This document shows positions 1 through 12,599 of a stretch of 64,000 bases of DNA, one piece after another. The notes under the pieces were generated by a model. The model saw nothing but the letters and a program-made list of their open reading frames with translations, was not told the origin of the DNA and made no database searches. The first letter of the stretch is position 1. Each line of letters starts with the position of its first letter. Position numbers and translations under genes: made by a program. Origin of the DNA: Acanthococcus lagerstroemiae. Taxonomy: Eukaryota > Arthropoda > Insecta > Hemiptera > Eriococcidae. Location of the stretch: contig CM063108.1 of NCBI GenBank assembly GCA_031841125.1, forward strand, positions 73,628,344 to 73,692,343, written 5' to 3'.

Positions 1-318
1 CGAAATATACAGGGCGACTGAGACAGCTTTCAATACTATTCAGATTCCTGTTGAATCTGGATTGACTAAAAACAGGTCTTCAAGGGAATCAATTTTTCAA
101 GTCATATATTATAAATTAGAATATTTTCATCAACGTGTTAACGCAGATTTTATTCTGAAAATGAGACTGATCTTTGCTCTCCATGTAAAAGAATAGGAGC
201 AACCTAGATGGTCTCTTTCGCTACCAGATCTGAATTTATAAATTTTCCTAAATTAAACGCAAACCACGTGCAAAGTCAACAGAACAGTAAAAAAATCCTT
301 TCGTTGTTTTCTTTTCAG
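1..318. other. No gene seen
   Basis: I see no gene or repeat here. The last 20 bases form a pyrimidine-rich tract ending in CAG, the acceptor side of the possible small exon that follows. Confidence 0.4.
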
Positions 319-348
319 AAAGTGTTCAAAACACCACTTCGGTTGCAG
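319..348 (+). other. Possible 30-nt micro-exon
   Basis: Thirty bases lie between a strong acceptor-like stretch (TTTTCTTTTCAG, ending at 318) and a donor-like GTAGGTGA starting at 349. Thirty nucleotides keep the frame and no frame contains a stop; frame 1 reads KVFKTPLRLQ. The sequence just downstream (349-850) is rich in CpG. No neighbouring exon was recognised, so this rests on splice signals alone and could be chance. Confidence 0.22.
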
Positions 349-869
349 GTAGGTGACGGCGGTGTGGCGGGCGGCGCAACGCCTTTAATTTGACCTAAAA
401 TCGTCCTTGGCGAAAAAATTCTACACGGCGCTTTACTGCATGTTAGAAAATAAGCGTGAGTGAGACGGAGCGCCCCAGCGATGGAGAAAAAAGCGATCGA
501 GCCAGAGAGTGAGCGAGCGAGCGAGAAAGCGCGATACAGCACGAAAGAAGAGAGAAGACGAGGAGTACGGAGTAGAGTAGAAACTTTAAAACAGCCAATC
601 GGAAATCATTGTGCACCACGGTTTGGAATCTGTCAAGGTTGCACAACTGTGAAACGGCACGAAGAAACACAGTCATATAATGAATGTGTACATATCCATT
701 CTACTACCACCGCGACTCTTTCTGCAACCTCTAAATAACACACAGTACACAGAACTCCCTTCTGATGGAAATCACAGTGGTGACTAAATTAGGAATGCGC
801 GGCGGTAGCGGAGGCGAGTTGATTCAGACCCGTGCGATCCTGCAACTGGGATGTAGAATGAAATATATA
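349..869. other. CpG-richer stretch without a recognised gene
   Basis: This stretch contains GGCGG-type runs at 357-375 and a purine-rich segment at 480-590. Short open frames exist on both strands but none shows a domain or a convincing start. It could be a promoter or untranslated region; I found nothing decisive. Confidence 0.3.
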
Positions 870-1215
870 TAGAGCGCTCGTAACACACACGCACGCACAC
901 CAACACAAACGTAAGAAGGTTACAGTGATCAAAATCGATGTTCATTTTATCCCTTAGCACGGGGAGTAAGGATCGGTCTCGTTTTACGAGAATTCTACCA
1001 GTTCGTTTGGAATACCGTTTTAATTTGGAGCCAATACTGTAGAAAAATTATCTTAATAAGCGCATTACCCTCAAATAACTTTAAATTTTCTAACATTTAA
1101 AATACCGAATCATCGCCTGTACATTTCTTATGAGAGCGATTAATTTTTGACCACTCAAAACTGGACAGGTTCTCAACTCTGCCGCTAGGTGTCAACTACC
1201 ACGATCCCGAGTCCC
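870..1215 (+). repeat. Interspersed repeat family A, copy 1
   Basis: This segment matches 47995-48365 and the split copy at 53890-54686. The best-conserved core is CGAATCATCGCCTGTACATT (about 1108-1127), followed by TTCTTATGAGAGCGATTAAT. A second shared block is GATCAAAATCGATRTTC (927-943), also seen at about 53954. Downstream CTGCYRCYAGRTGTC (1181-1195) recurs at about 48319 and 55727. No coding frame is conserved among copies. The element type is unknown. Confidence 0.65.
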
Positions 1216-3881
1216 AAGACGAGTGGAGGACACGGCAGGGCAACGAGTGCACGAGTAGTTTCCCAGGAATGGCGCACGAGAAGTGACCCAGTCGAGATCG
1301 AGACCATTATACCAACTGCAATACAAGGTGAAATGGGGTAAAATAAGAACGGAGGAGGATTTCAAATAGTGCTGGCGAAGGCGTTAATGAACCCGACGAT
1401 TGCACGATGCCGATGTACCACCCCAACGTGACCTACGTAGCTGCGAGAGCGGTATTACACCAATGTATACTCATAGATACGGGAAACAATGATAAATGAA
1501 ATTAGGGGGGAAAACGCGGAGAAAAGAACAAAATATACAAAAACAAGCGGTATTTTAAGCACTTCTGCGAAACGCTGCGACGACACACAATATATTTACA
1601 CTGGTACTGGTAATCGGTTCAAGGCCGCACACTCCAACAATCTGCTAAGGCTCAAAGCTCAAAATCATCCTGCGTTACGACTAAGCATAAAGCCTGTTAG
1701 CTGTTACCGAGCAAATTAAAAATATGCCGCCAAGGTTGTGACAAGGTTTTCCTTTTTCTTTTTCTCCTTCTCTTTATATACTTACCTTGGTTTCAGAATT
1801 AATAACAATTAACATTCCAAGTTCTAAATATTATTATATAAAACTAAAAAGAAGCGAGGAAACGTAATAGTAATGCCGACAGAGTGGCGCATCCAGCAGG
1901 AAAATATATCGGATTAGTAAACATTTTCCCCATTTGTCATCGACGCTGGCGAGACCAGTCTACGATGGCCAATGAATTGGCAACATTTTCAAATTGAGAA
2001 CAGGATAACCCAACTTAGGACTCGGGGAATTCCCGGCAAGAGAATACTGACCGGCTGAATTTCGGTTATCATTTCGTGAGTTCATACACCTTTTCTATTC
2101 CTCAGCCACTTTTCGTGCACTTGAAGAACTGCATGCGCCGTTTTTCCTCTCTGATAACATTGTCGGTTCTCGGGTTGTCCTGTCAATGAATCGTGTAACG
2201 TGTATATCGTACCTAAAGCGTAGTCGCTTGTGACCCACATACCGCAATCTCATTCGTACCCTATTGAAATTGTAGAAGGAAAGACCGCGCAGGTAAACAT
2301 AAACAACCAATACTTCTAGGTGAAAATCAGATCCTTTACTAGTCTAGTACTCGACTTCACAGTTCACACTGATACATTCACCCATCACGCCATCAGCAAT
2401 CTCGCCGGCTGTTTCTAGACAAAAACACGGGTACTTTTCGTAACCTCTTTTTCTCAGTCCGCGAGTTCGTCTACCTACACGCGGACATTTTCGCCATACA
2501 CCAAGAACGTATATAAAATCATTAGTCTAGTCTTTGCAACTAAGTTAAACCGCGTGGAAACTCATCTTTTCGATATATATACTACTTACCTAACAACCAT
2601 TATTGTTTTCGGAAAACTCAACTGAGCTGAACGTTACTTCAACGGGTAACGTTGGTAGAGTTTGTAAACATAAGTACAAAATTTACGCGACTACAGCTGA
2701 ATCCTCCATCACAACCGTGAGAACTTGTAGAGTCAAATTTCTAAATTTCATTTAGTTTAGTTATATAGTTCAATAAACTGTACTTCCTGTACGATGATTG
2801 ATCACATGTTACACGCAGTAAATATACCACTTCGACACAACACATTTACGATTACAAATTCACTGGCGAGTATGTTCGCAATTCGAAAGTTTGTAAGATA
2901 CGATCGCATTAATCTGGCGATAATTTCAAGACTTAAAACGCACTACAGTTTCAATTGGACGAAAATTCGGATAACAAATATCGCACTCGGTGTGTTTACT
3001 CGGTTACTTCACTGTTACTGGCTGACGCGTGTTTACTCTTTTTTCGTCCTTCGACATTCCAAAGCACAGAATGAATGGCGAAAAAAGACTAGAACGCGAT
3101 TTGTGATTTTTGTTTTCTTTCAAGGACGAAACAATAATCATAACTGAACTGAAAATCCCGGAAAATGAATCATAAATGAATCGAACTGCACGTAAATGGC
3201 ACACGAACAAATGAATCACAGTTCGCTTTGTCGTTTCCGAGAACATACGAAGACGGATAGATTGAACGATCGGATTAGGTGCTCTCTACGAAATGCGAGT
3301 TCAGAGAGTAGACGCTTGGAGCGTTAACATCGGAATAAAACCCGTAGAAATGTAAATCGCATAACGAACATACAGCCGACGCAAAAATGTGCGGCAAAGG
3401 ATGAATCAAAGTCATATAGATACCCAAGTTAGACGACTCTCCATTTAACCGTGATTAACCAATGTTAAACATCGTATGTTATGATAATTTATCCCAATAG
3501 GAGCGTTGGCAATGTTCTACTGCCGTGAAATCAATGCAATCATTTGGAGCCCTAACAAAGTTTTGCGATATCTCGATAACGGTCGAGTTTTATGAAAAAG
3601 TGAAAAGAACCAAATTTATTTTAACTGTCATTTTCTATCAAGTAAGATCAGTTTCAAAATTTTACCCACAAAAATTTTGAATTTACTCGCATTTGATGGG
3701 AAATTCCAAAGTAAACAAATTTAGTTCTTTCCGATTTTTCATCAAAATCGATAGTTTTTGAGCTAATCCGGAAAAACGTAAAAACGTCCATACCTATAAG
3801 CGCAATGCAAACAAGGAGTTCAGCGATAGCAGCGCGCTGGCATGACGGCTAGACGCGGAAACGCGCCAGTCGTCTTAACTT
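1216..3881. other. No gene recognised
   Basis: Short open frames on both strands (for example 1489-1719 plus, 2095-2310 minus, 2794-3147 plus) lack recognisable domains and do not join into a gene model. Part of this stretch (2100-2500) is a little richer in CpG than the following 4 kb. I see no repeat array. Confidence 0.4.
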
Positions 3882-4091
3882 GGTGTACAAAATGAGTTAT
3901 TAGTACCTTTGGAAAGAGAGCGTAAAACGTAGAATTTTTCAAAATCCAATTCAAAAATGTGTACTCACGTTGGAAAAAGCTAATCAGTAAACGCAATGTC
4001 ATATAGTTTTTACATGGCTCTTGAACTTCGAATCACGTGTTCTCAAAAAACAAACTTCGCTAGTTGGTTCCCTTTTGCTGAACAGCGTCCA
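3882..4091 (-). mobile_element. MITE-1 family, 5'-truncated copy
   Basis: This is one of at least seven copies in the window of a short inverted-repeat element of about 250 bp (best examples 22660-22910, 36359-36607 and 55234-55482). The right end carries the terminal sequence GGTTCCCTTTTGCTGAACAG followed by CGTCC. Diagnostic interior words are CATATAGTTTTTACATGGCT and GAACTTCGAATCACGTGTTC. The opposite terminus, about 35 bp, is missing. It is non-coding. Confidence 0.8.
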
Positions 4092-7000
4092 ATTTACAAC
4101 CCCCACCCAGTCCCAGGCTCCCACGATGTTTTTTGGTTCAGCCTTAAGACCCTGAATGATTGAACCAACAGAAAACAGACATTTTTAGAAAAACCTTTCT
4201 AAATTCTATTAAATTCTACCGCAAGTGTAATAATCAACTAAGCAATAATATTACATATTATATTCCTGTACCTACTCGTAGGAAAGAACATAATAAATAA
4301 ATACGTAAAACATGCAACAGATGTTTTAAACAAGCATGTTTATTTCTCATTAGAAACAAAAAATGATTTCGTTGGACCAAAATGTTTTCTTTTTCAAGTT
4401 TTAACAAGGAATCGAAGAATTTACACTTAATGCTTATTAAACATTTCCACTTATCATCCCTTAATTTGGACATTAGAAATTAGAGTTTTGTGAGATTCTG
4501 AGTAGTAAATAGAAACTAACTGAATACAATTTTCGGCTGAATTTTATCTGATTGAATTACAAAGCTACCATCAAATTCCCATTGTAGGTATAATGATTAA
4601 TAACGACTGGATAACCCTTCGTTAACTAAAGGAAACTGATAATGTAACCCTAACCATTCGACTTATGAACGAATAACACAACTTCAATCGTAATAGTTAA
4701 TCGTACGAATGAAATAATATACCTAACCATCATGATGAGTTTTTCATGACTGCGAAAGTATAGTGTTCATGTCTACCTTTTGAGCCATAATTTGATTAAA
4801 TAAAAAAGGTATTTGTCAGAGGATAATGTAAATAACCATTATAACTGTATTTTTACAGTTATGCTAACTCTGATGGAATTTATATGTTACCTGATGTTCT
4901 ACCCCCCCCCCCCCCCCACCGGTGTGTAAAATATTATATGCGGGTTTTCAATAGTAAATACCTGCGTAAAATACATTACTTATGTACAAAATTATATTTT
5001 ACAGACGATCAAAATATATATTAATACTGCCCACTGAATACGGAGAAATATCACATACAACCCCACCGCACCCAAAACTCAACTCATCAATATCACTTTG
5101 TCGACTTGCAAAAAATAAATTTTCCTTCATGTTATCACCATATTTGATACCTAATGAAAAAGCTATTTTCGAAAACGCAGTAAGTCCAGGTTTTTACAGC
5201 TTTCTTCAGCTGTCGCGAATATTTTGATTTCGGAAACTGGAATGAAAAAATCAAAATTGAGATCTGAAGATATTTTTTTCGTGCTTCATGATCAATCTAG
5301 AAATCTGACGACTACATTATTTAGGAAAAGCACTTCCCATGGATTTTATTCCTAAAATGCCACGTGCTTTAAACCCTTTTGTTCAAAAATCTTATCATGC
5401 AAACCTCGTGATTTTCTCTCAGCCTCCTATCTTCACAGTTTTGAGTTTGGATTCTTTTGTCGTTTGCGTTTTTACATTATTTATTTTTTCATTTCGGTCT
5501 ATTGATATTTCATTTGAACTAATGATTGCTAACTCACTGATATATACGATTCTCACGGCACTATATTACTCATCAGTTCAACACGTTTCAGTTTCCATAT
5601 TCTATCTACAATCAGTTACAAGATATACTTATCATGCTTTCATCGTATTTTCTATGTTAGTTCTGTTGTCTATTCTTTTTAGTTAACTTTTGTTCATTAA
5701 TATGATTTACTCATTCATTTTATCTGTTTTCGGTTCATATTTCAAATACAATTTTTTTCCTATAAAAGAAAAACATGTATTTTTTGAAGCGTATTTCATC
5801 TTCTTTTTTCTATTCTTTCAAAATTGATACTGAAACGTAAAGTTTTTCGAAAAACTTGCAAATACTAGGTATATGATGTAATGTGATACAAAATATGATA
5901 CTGATGATGAAGGATCAGGAGCTGAGACTTTATATCACACTGTTATATTTTCGGTGGTATTGAAGATTTACCAATAACGTCTCCTAACAACCACAAAAAG
6001 AAATCATAATAGAAGCGAAGAAAGTTTACAATCACCAGGATGCGCCTATACTTGATCTGTATTCAATTTCATTTTTGTAAAATAAATCCATGTTGTAGCC
6101 AACAGTCACACATTCGAATTGAGTGCCTAGAAGGTACAGAAAGAAAATATGTTACCTACGCTAGTTATTGTTCATTTCAATTCTTTTAACAAAAAAATAA
6201 ATAAATAAAATAAAATTACACGTAAACCTCCATTGGCGAATAACTCCTATTATGTACCCATTTTCTTTTTCGTTTAGAAAGTTCCTTTTACCGTATTTGA
6301 AGAAGATTAAAAATGATAAAAGTATTTAAGTAAGTAGTGTGCACTGCGTCCTTGTGTAGGATGGGCCTCTTAATAAAGTTAGTAGGGGTAGGGTGGTAAG
6401 TACATAAAGAAATACCTACTCTAGTGCAATGAATAGCTACGAAGGTAGGGAGGTAGGAATTGCAGCCATCTCTTCGGTCACAACTAGATAACCTCTTTCG
6501 TTAGAGCAGAAAATGAAAAGTTCAGTCAATTTATTATACACGCATGCAGTTGTAGTATCTTCTCGAATAATAATTAATTTAGGATAAGTACCCAACTGAT
6601 TTCAAAACACAAATTTACGAATTAATTTGGTCGTTCTTTATGCATCCTTTAATACAGAAAGGTACGCACTTACGTACACACCTATACAGAAAAATTTCAA
6701 TAAACCATGTTTCTGGTATTCAATCTATAAACTCTGAAGATGCAGATTAGATACCCACTTCACAAATGCAGATGTTCTAATTGCGTTGAAAATCGGACTG
6801 AAATAATATTCTAGTGTAAATATGACTGACAAAAAGGAACGATTAAAAATCATCCTACCTACGCTTAGTACCCGATATTAGATCCGTGATGCAAAATAGC
6901 AGCTTCCAAGTTCCAAATAAAATGAGTCCCCTGATTTTATAACAAATTTGGATTTGCATATAATCTGTAGATCATGGTTGTACGAAAATTCAACTAAATT

Positions 7001-7719
7001 AAACTTTGATACCGAAAAACGAACACAGTATAATATATTAAAATGCCATTTTTCGTTATCAAAGTGATTGGGTTAACCAACAATAGAGGTAGCCGGGGCC
7101 GTACCGATAGGGGGGGGGCTTCCTTCACTGTAGGAAATTTTTTACTCAGCAGTTGGGAAATTTTTCGTTTCAGTCAGCCGACGTTGGGAATATTTCGCGG
7201 TAGAGTTGGAAAAATCCAACAAAAAGCTTTTTTTTTTTTTGCTTTGATACTTAGGAATTTTTAGTTGAATCAGCTGGGACTTTCACACTCCCCCCCCCCC
7301 TTCCCCAAGGAAACCTCTTCAGTACTCACTTGTAGGTAGCTACTTTAACAGTTAGGTTAAATTAATCAATAAACAGTCGTTTAACTGGTGCCAGTGGCTT
7401 TTTAGTTACAGTACCTGCCAGTACCGTCGAGGCTGTTGGAAAAGAGAAGGTTTCAAATTGAAAAGATGTAAGGAAATATGTCTATGAGCGAATGTACAAC
7501 AATTTTTGGCAAATTTAAGAGGGGGTTTGAACTCACAAAACCCCTCCTATAACTACTGCCCTGATGACTTCTGTTAGTGCATACCTACTTTTAAAAAAAT
7601 GAATAACTAAAATGTACTAAAAAAATTTTCACGAAACCTATACATCACAGATAAATAACATTGGGTATTTATGCGCATCATGCTCCCGTATTCCTAATGT
7701 AAGTATATACAGGTAGTAC
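4092..7719. other. AT-rich intergenic sequence
   Basis: No gene is supported. A 115-codon open frame at 5339-5686 (plus) is hydrophobic and phenylalanine-rich, as random AT-rich frames tend to be. Homopolymers occur at 4902-4917 (C16), 7110-7118 (G9) and 7290-7300 (C11). The segment 7081-7320 is bounded by the G and C runs and may be a decayed transposon, but I could not define its ends. Confidence 0.4.
4902..4917. repeat. Poly-C tract (C16)
   Basis: An uninterrupted run of 16 C in very AT-rich surroundings. It is the longest of a dozen G or C runs of 9 or more in the window. Confidence 0.95.
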
Positions 7720-8439
7720 CTACCTTTTCTTCTTGGTAAATTTAGCATTCCGAGGTAGATTCTCATTCACTGTTATCACGCTAATTTGCGTCGGGCGCTT
7801 CTTGAAGGGCACAAAGCTCACTGGCATCACTGGAATAATCTCTAACTCGGGCTCGACTTCGGACTGCTGTTGTTTGTCCGAGTCGCTCTCCGAAGTCGTC
7901 GTTACCGCTTCTTCGTCAGGCGATGCCGAAGAATTTACGGTGATAAATTGTATGTACTCCTCGCAAATTTCATGTAGCGTGACGCTCTTCCGGTAGCGAA
8001 TTTGGTCGCTGGTAATGAACATGTTATCCGTATTCTGCTGACTCATCAACGGCGAAGTCTTTTTGACCGCTTTCACCTGCGAAGCGTTCTTACTTTCGTG
8101 GAGCAAGGCGTCCAACGAATTACCAATTCTACGAATGGACGCGGTCACTAAGTCCTGTCGATGCGGACACGGTTCGCTGGTGTTGTGCATCGAAACGTTT
8201 AAAGAACTTGGGAGACCTAGGTCGGTTGTGGACACTGGATCTTGCTTATTCGCGGATGCTTTTTTATTCTCGTGGATAACGGACGCATTTTCTTTGTTGA
8301 CTTCCGAAGTAGAGACATCGATGGGAGACTTCATTGGCGGAGATGAATCACACATCATGTATTCGCGTATTTTATCTTTGATTATTGAGTTCACACACAC
8401 TCCATTCGTCGAGCCCAAGTACAAGGAATTGGTGGACAT
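7720..8439 (-). CDS. Coding exon of an unrecognised, largely disordered protein
   Basis: A 239-residue minus-strand frame, the longest in the window, starts at ATG 8437-8439; an in-frame stop lies just upstream near 8466. The composition is Ser/Thr/Glu/Lys-rich and low in hydrophobic clusters, which suggests disorder; a more ordered block reads YRKSVTLHEICEEYIQFI. The acidic stretch DEEAVTTTSESDSDK is followed by a basic C-terminus, FTKKKR. Upstream, at about 8519, TGTATTTCAG precedes GTTACG, a plausible 3' splice site, so the exon probably runs 7727-8518 with 5' UTR. At the low end the stop TAG sits inside AAAAG/GTAGGT, which is also a good donor, so the protein may continue in another exon. 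I do not recognise the family. Confidence 0.6.
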   Translation of the reverse strand: MSTNSLYLGSTNGVCVNSIIKDKIREYMMCDSSPPMKSPIDVSTSEVNKENASVIHENKKASANKQDPVSTTDLGLPSSLNVSMHNTSEPCPHRQDLVTASIRRIGNSLDALLHESKNASQVKAVKKTSPLMSQQNTDNMFITSDQIRYRKSVTLHEICEEYIQFITVNSSASPDEEAVTTTSESDSDKQQQSEVEPELEIIPVMPVSFVPFKKRPTQISVITVNENLPRNAKFTKKKR

Positions 8440-8518
8440 TATGGTTCCAGAAATTACTCCGTACTAGTAGCAGTCACTTTCGCTGATGGAGAAAATTCAG
8501 CATTTTTCATGCGTAACC

Positions 8519-9459
8519 TGAAATACAGTCCAGTAATATTAGAAAAAGTGAGACATATTATTCTTAGTTCGAATTTGGAATCACTTGTAACAGGAAGAGA
8601 CTTAAAATTCTAGCAAATAGAATGAAAAAAGACTGCATCCAGAACACTCACAGATTAATAGGTACAGTGTGGTGATCAAGTCTTGAAGAAAGTTTCAGAA
8701 GACATAAAAATACACCTATGTCATAGGTATAGATAAAGAAACTAAAGAACGCAATCACGCAATCAAAATTGTAGTACTGGTCTACGACCTCGCTATAATC
8801 ATCGAAATCAGACATATCCGGTAAAACTGCAAATACTGAGTGGTCAGAGAACCAACTGCAGCTTCATTTCCATTTCTCCGATAAGCACCGACTTTCAAAT
8901 AATGAATCGTTTTAAAGCATGTGAATGTCAGAGTTAAATTAAGATCATTCCCGGAGTGGTCCAAAATAACGAACCATGCTAGAATTAGGTCACGGTCAGC
9001 AGATCATGAGAGAAATCTTTCGTATCATATCGACCATTAAGTGGAAAAAACAGTCTCGAACCAATCACTGCGGTTGATTGGATACGAGATGTGTCCTGAA
9101 CAAAACACAAGACGTTCGAGTTACGTCCGTCGGAACAAAAGTGGATGACGTCCTATTGCAGAATAAAAAAAGGAATAAGAGTATACCTGTTCAGACTCTG
9201 CTACGATGCCATTCGGGTTCGTTACGACTTTCTCAAAGACAATAGGGTCTTGCCCAGGAATTTTGAAAAAGGGAGTAGAATTATCCCATTATGAAAAGTA
9301 GGAAAAATAGGCTAAATCAGCATTTTCCGGAATCGGGCGAAAAATGTATTGAAAAAACAATAAATTCTGACATTAGACAGAGGATGAGTGTGTTCGAAAC
9401 TCCCCTTTATATACCCTTACACTTAGATATAATTCTATCCTTAGAACTCGCTAAGATTT
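8519..9459. other. Probable intron or intergenic sequence
   Basis: It lies upstream of the 7.7-8.5 kb minus-strand exon. There is no coding frame with recognisable content and no repeat was seen. It would be the first part of a 5' intron if the exon model is right. Confidence 0.3.
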
Positions 9460-10330
9460 ATACTAACTTTCTTAGGACTCATGTAGACGTTGTCAAGACA
9501 CATTGGTTTACTCGAAGGACTCTTTAAGGCCTATTCAGACTCTTTTAGTAGGTCTCGTTAATACTCATCAGACACTTGTTTTAAAAGTTATTCAGTTGTT
9601 GTTGTTGTTGTTGTTGTTGTTTTTTTTTTTTTAATTTATTCAAACTCATTCAAGATTTACTAGAGGTTGCCCACAAAACTCGTTAATGCTCATCGTACTT
9701 TTCTGAAACTCATTTAGACGCTGCTATCAGTAAAAGATGCATTCAACTACCCTTAGGACTCTTCAAAACTCATTCAAATATGCTTGGGTTTTGAGAAAAC
9801 TCATTCAGACACCATAGGGCTCGTTAAGAATCATTTAGACTCAAGATAAGACTCATTCAGACACCCTTAGGACTTGTAAGAATCATTTAGACTCTGCTAA
9901 GACTCATTCCTTATGACACGATTTGTTACAATAACTCACCCACACTCCACTAAATTCATTTAAACTTCAGGATTCGTTAGAACTCATTCGAACTTCCCCC
10001 GGACCAGTAGAGCCTCATTTATACTCTACCAAGACTCATTTGACTGACTAGGATGCGTTAAATCTTTTCAGGCTCTTTTGAAAATTATTCGGATACTTTT
10101 AAAATTTATCATTTTATATAAGGCTCATTTAGAAATCCATAGGATCTTAAAGCTAATTCGAATATCTTTCTTGAAACTTCCTATAAAGGCATGTTAAGAC
10201 CCATTCAGACTCTGTTTTCAGCTGTCCTAGAATTCCTTGAAACTCATTAAAATACTTTTAAATTTCATTCAGACGCTCTACTCCAAGACTCTTTTGACTG
10301 CCCTTTAGGATTCCCTACATCTTAAAATAC
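9460..10330 (+). repeat. Degenerate ACTCATTCAGAC-type array
   Basis: About 870 bp consist largely of variants of ACTCATTCAGACTC and CTTAGGACTCGTTAAG, repeated irregularly every 20-50 bases (for example near 9640, 9760, 9795, 9850, 9895, 10015, 10195, 10265). It also contains (GTT)8 plus T13 at 9597-9632. It looks like an old, heavily mutated satellite. Similar arrays lie at 12600-12960, 13880-14300 and 21540-21740 (reverse orientation) and 56250-57080 (same orientation). Confidence 0.7.
9597..9632. repeat. (GTT)n microsatellite followed by poly-T
   Basis: Eight GTT units run directly into thirteen T, inside the degenerate array. Confidence 0.95.
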
Positions 10331-10717
10331 TGATAACAACAAAATCTGTACCCCTCCCTCTGTAGGATGCATCACAGAGATTTAATTCTGATCTTTTTGA
10401 TATTCATAAATACAATGACAAGATCACATGCGTGATTCCATTACGAGCTTTGATCACGATCTGAATAACTGTGAAATTATTTGAAAATGAAGTCGAAAAT
10501 CATTCAGAAAATGTGGTGACTGAAGTGATCCACTCAAGATATCTTCTTGCCCATCTCCTATTTGATTATAATGCAAAAATACATCTTCGAACCGATCCAG
10601 GTTTAGAATTATTTTTCAAGTTCAATTTGCAATGCGAAATTCATCTCAGCCAGTACTTGCAGTCGATTTTCTGTTTCGGGCAATTCTCATAAAGAAAGAT
10701 TCTGTTCTTGTACGTAC

Positions 10718-10817
10718 CTGGATTATGATCAATTAGAGGGGCAACTACTCCCGAAGAACCGATGTAGCGAAGATCTCATCTGCCTCAGACATATCAGTAG
10801 ACGTATGCCTTGTGTGC
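10718..10817 (-). other. Possible untranslated exon
   Basis: On the minus strand TTCTGTTTAG precedes CACACAAGG, and the segment ends in AATCCAG/GTACGT, a strong donor. All three frames contain a stop, so if it is an exon it is probably 5' UTR, perhaps of the gene with the 7.7-8.5 kb exon. The only evidence is the splice signals. Confidence 0.22.
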
Positions 10818-11368
10818 TAAACAGAATTAAGTTTAATCACTATGGAATGGTTTTAATGAACTAAAAGTAATTTACTACTGTTGTACTCGACATTTACCTT
10901 TGAATAGACGTGTGCATTGATTGAAACCGATAAGAGGCACCGATATGAAATAAAATTCAGTGCGAATTTAAAATGACAAAAACGAGTTCCGAATTTCTAA
11001 CATCGCTCACCGGTAACGAACACCATCAGTGTTACCCCGAATTTGGGAAATAAAATGAGAAAAAAAAAAAAGACGGTAGAGGGAAACCGAACTGCGAACG
11101 ATGGATGTGTAGTGTGTACACGGGTTCAAATAAGTATACTGACGGGTGAAATGCGACTGTTGCAGGGATCTGTATTTCGCGACTTTGCATACTTTCTTTT
11201 TCTTTTTTCATTCTTCCATGTATCTTTTCTGGTTCATGGTAATCCCCCATCTACAACCTTTACATAAATCTCCCCTAACTTTGGAAACCTGAAGGACGCT
11301 TTACGCCAATGAAAATGCTTTTACGTAGAGTGTGTTAACCTTGTCTTTTTGCCGCTCTATCGATTTAC

Positions 11369-11532
11369 CCGATGGAGTATGCGCCGTTTTGTCGCTGCAC
11401 AAGTTGAATTCTGCTCCAGATGTGTAGCATTTTCCGCAGCTGGAGCTGCTGCGGCGACTTATCCAGGTATTCAGATACGCGTTTCACGTTGCCGTCGGTA
11501 AAATGAATTTCACTCGTGCATTCGATCGAACG
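11369..11532 (-). CDS. Possible internal coding exon, unknown protein
   Basis: Read on the minus strand, this GC-richer segment is open between GTCGCTGCAG (acceptor-like, ending at 11533) and GG/GTAAAT (donor-like, ending at 11369). The frame has a protein-like composition, including FTDGNVKRVSEYLDK and QLQLRKMLHIWSRIQ, without an ATG start. A better pyrimidine-rich acceptor lies 30 bases further out (CTTGTCTCGTCTCAG) but would bring in stops. I do not recognise the family. It could belong with the 7.7-8.5 kb exon on the same strand, but phases were not reconciled. Confidence 0.33.
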
Positions 11533-12599
11533 CTGCAGCGACAGACCAGCGTGGTCACGTGATTATCGTGCTGAGACGAGACAAGAAGGGACGTTGGCTC
11601 AGCCAATGATACCAACTTTAAATGAGGATCTTAGCAATAAATAGGTCGGATTTTAATCAAAGAATATATCAAACCTGTGGCCTTAGTGGGTGAGTCTTGA
11701 GGACTATATGAAACATGCAAGCTCCTCTGGACATTGGTTAAATTTCATTTATTAAGATTTCAAACTCGTACCTGCGTTTTGGTCGCTTGTTGGAATTTTG
11801 GTCTTCATTCGAAAACACGACAAACAGCCCGCTTAAAAAAGCAATAACTTTCAGAAAACTTTCGTCAACTCGAAAAACAGAGACAAATTACCATTTGCTG
11901 TGAGATACAAACTATCGTACTCGATGAACTTTCCAAATCTGGGATCTTCACAGGAGGCAGAAGGGACTTCTGTTTTCATTCTGGTTGCGATCTGTAGAGA
12001 CTGTCTTCTACTGTAAGGATAATACATACACGGCGAATGATTAGGCAATTTTTCTAACTTGTTAGTTCTAGAATACAAACCGAATTATCAGACGTGAAAT
12101 AAGTTGCCTAATACGGAGCCGTTGATACGTATAGAAATAAATTCCTCTCGAAATGGAAAAATTTACCATTTTTATACGGAAAGATCAGCCTTTGTTAACA
12201 CCATCATTGCTGTACATCGATCTTACGCTTAAAATTAAAAATTAATAATAATCTTGAATGGAACATCTACGATAACGTAATACCTAGAATCTTATTGCAC
12301 TTTTCCCGTAACTGTGTATCCGCATAATGCTCGCGGACACAGAACATACCCAGGGACGTATAAGAAAGGAAGGCTTTCTCAAATTAGATAATAAGTAAAA
12401 TCATACGTACTACGAAAAAGTTAGAAAAATCAGGGCATCAATCGGCTCAAGAGAGCAAAAACTGATACTGTTAGTCGTTCTCGGAATATTTCCGTTGCTT
12501 GGGAAATTTAGCAAGCAAAAATACCGTTATCTTTCTTTTTTATACGCACACACACATTTAAGTAGGCCAATTGTCTGAATGAGAAGAAAACTGCAAGTT
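11533..12599. other. No gene recognised
   Basis: AT-rich sequence with only a short minus-strand frame (11851-12078) lacking features. No repeat was identified. Confidence 0.35.

Noticed and set aside
5339..5686. 115-codon hydrophobic open frame
   Set aside because: Phe/Ile/Ser-rich composition expected of AT-rich random frames; no start context, splice signals or domain.
7733..8467. Plus-strand frames of 87 and 134 codons
   Set aside because: Shadows of the 239-codon minus-strand exon.
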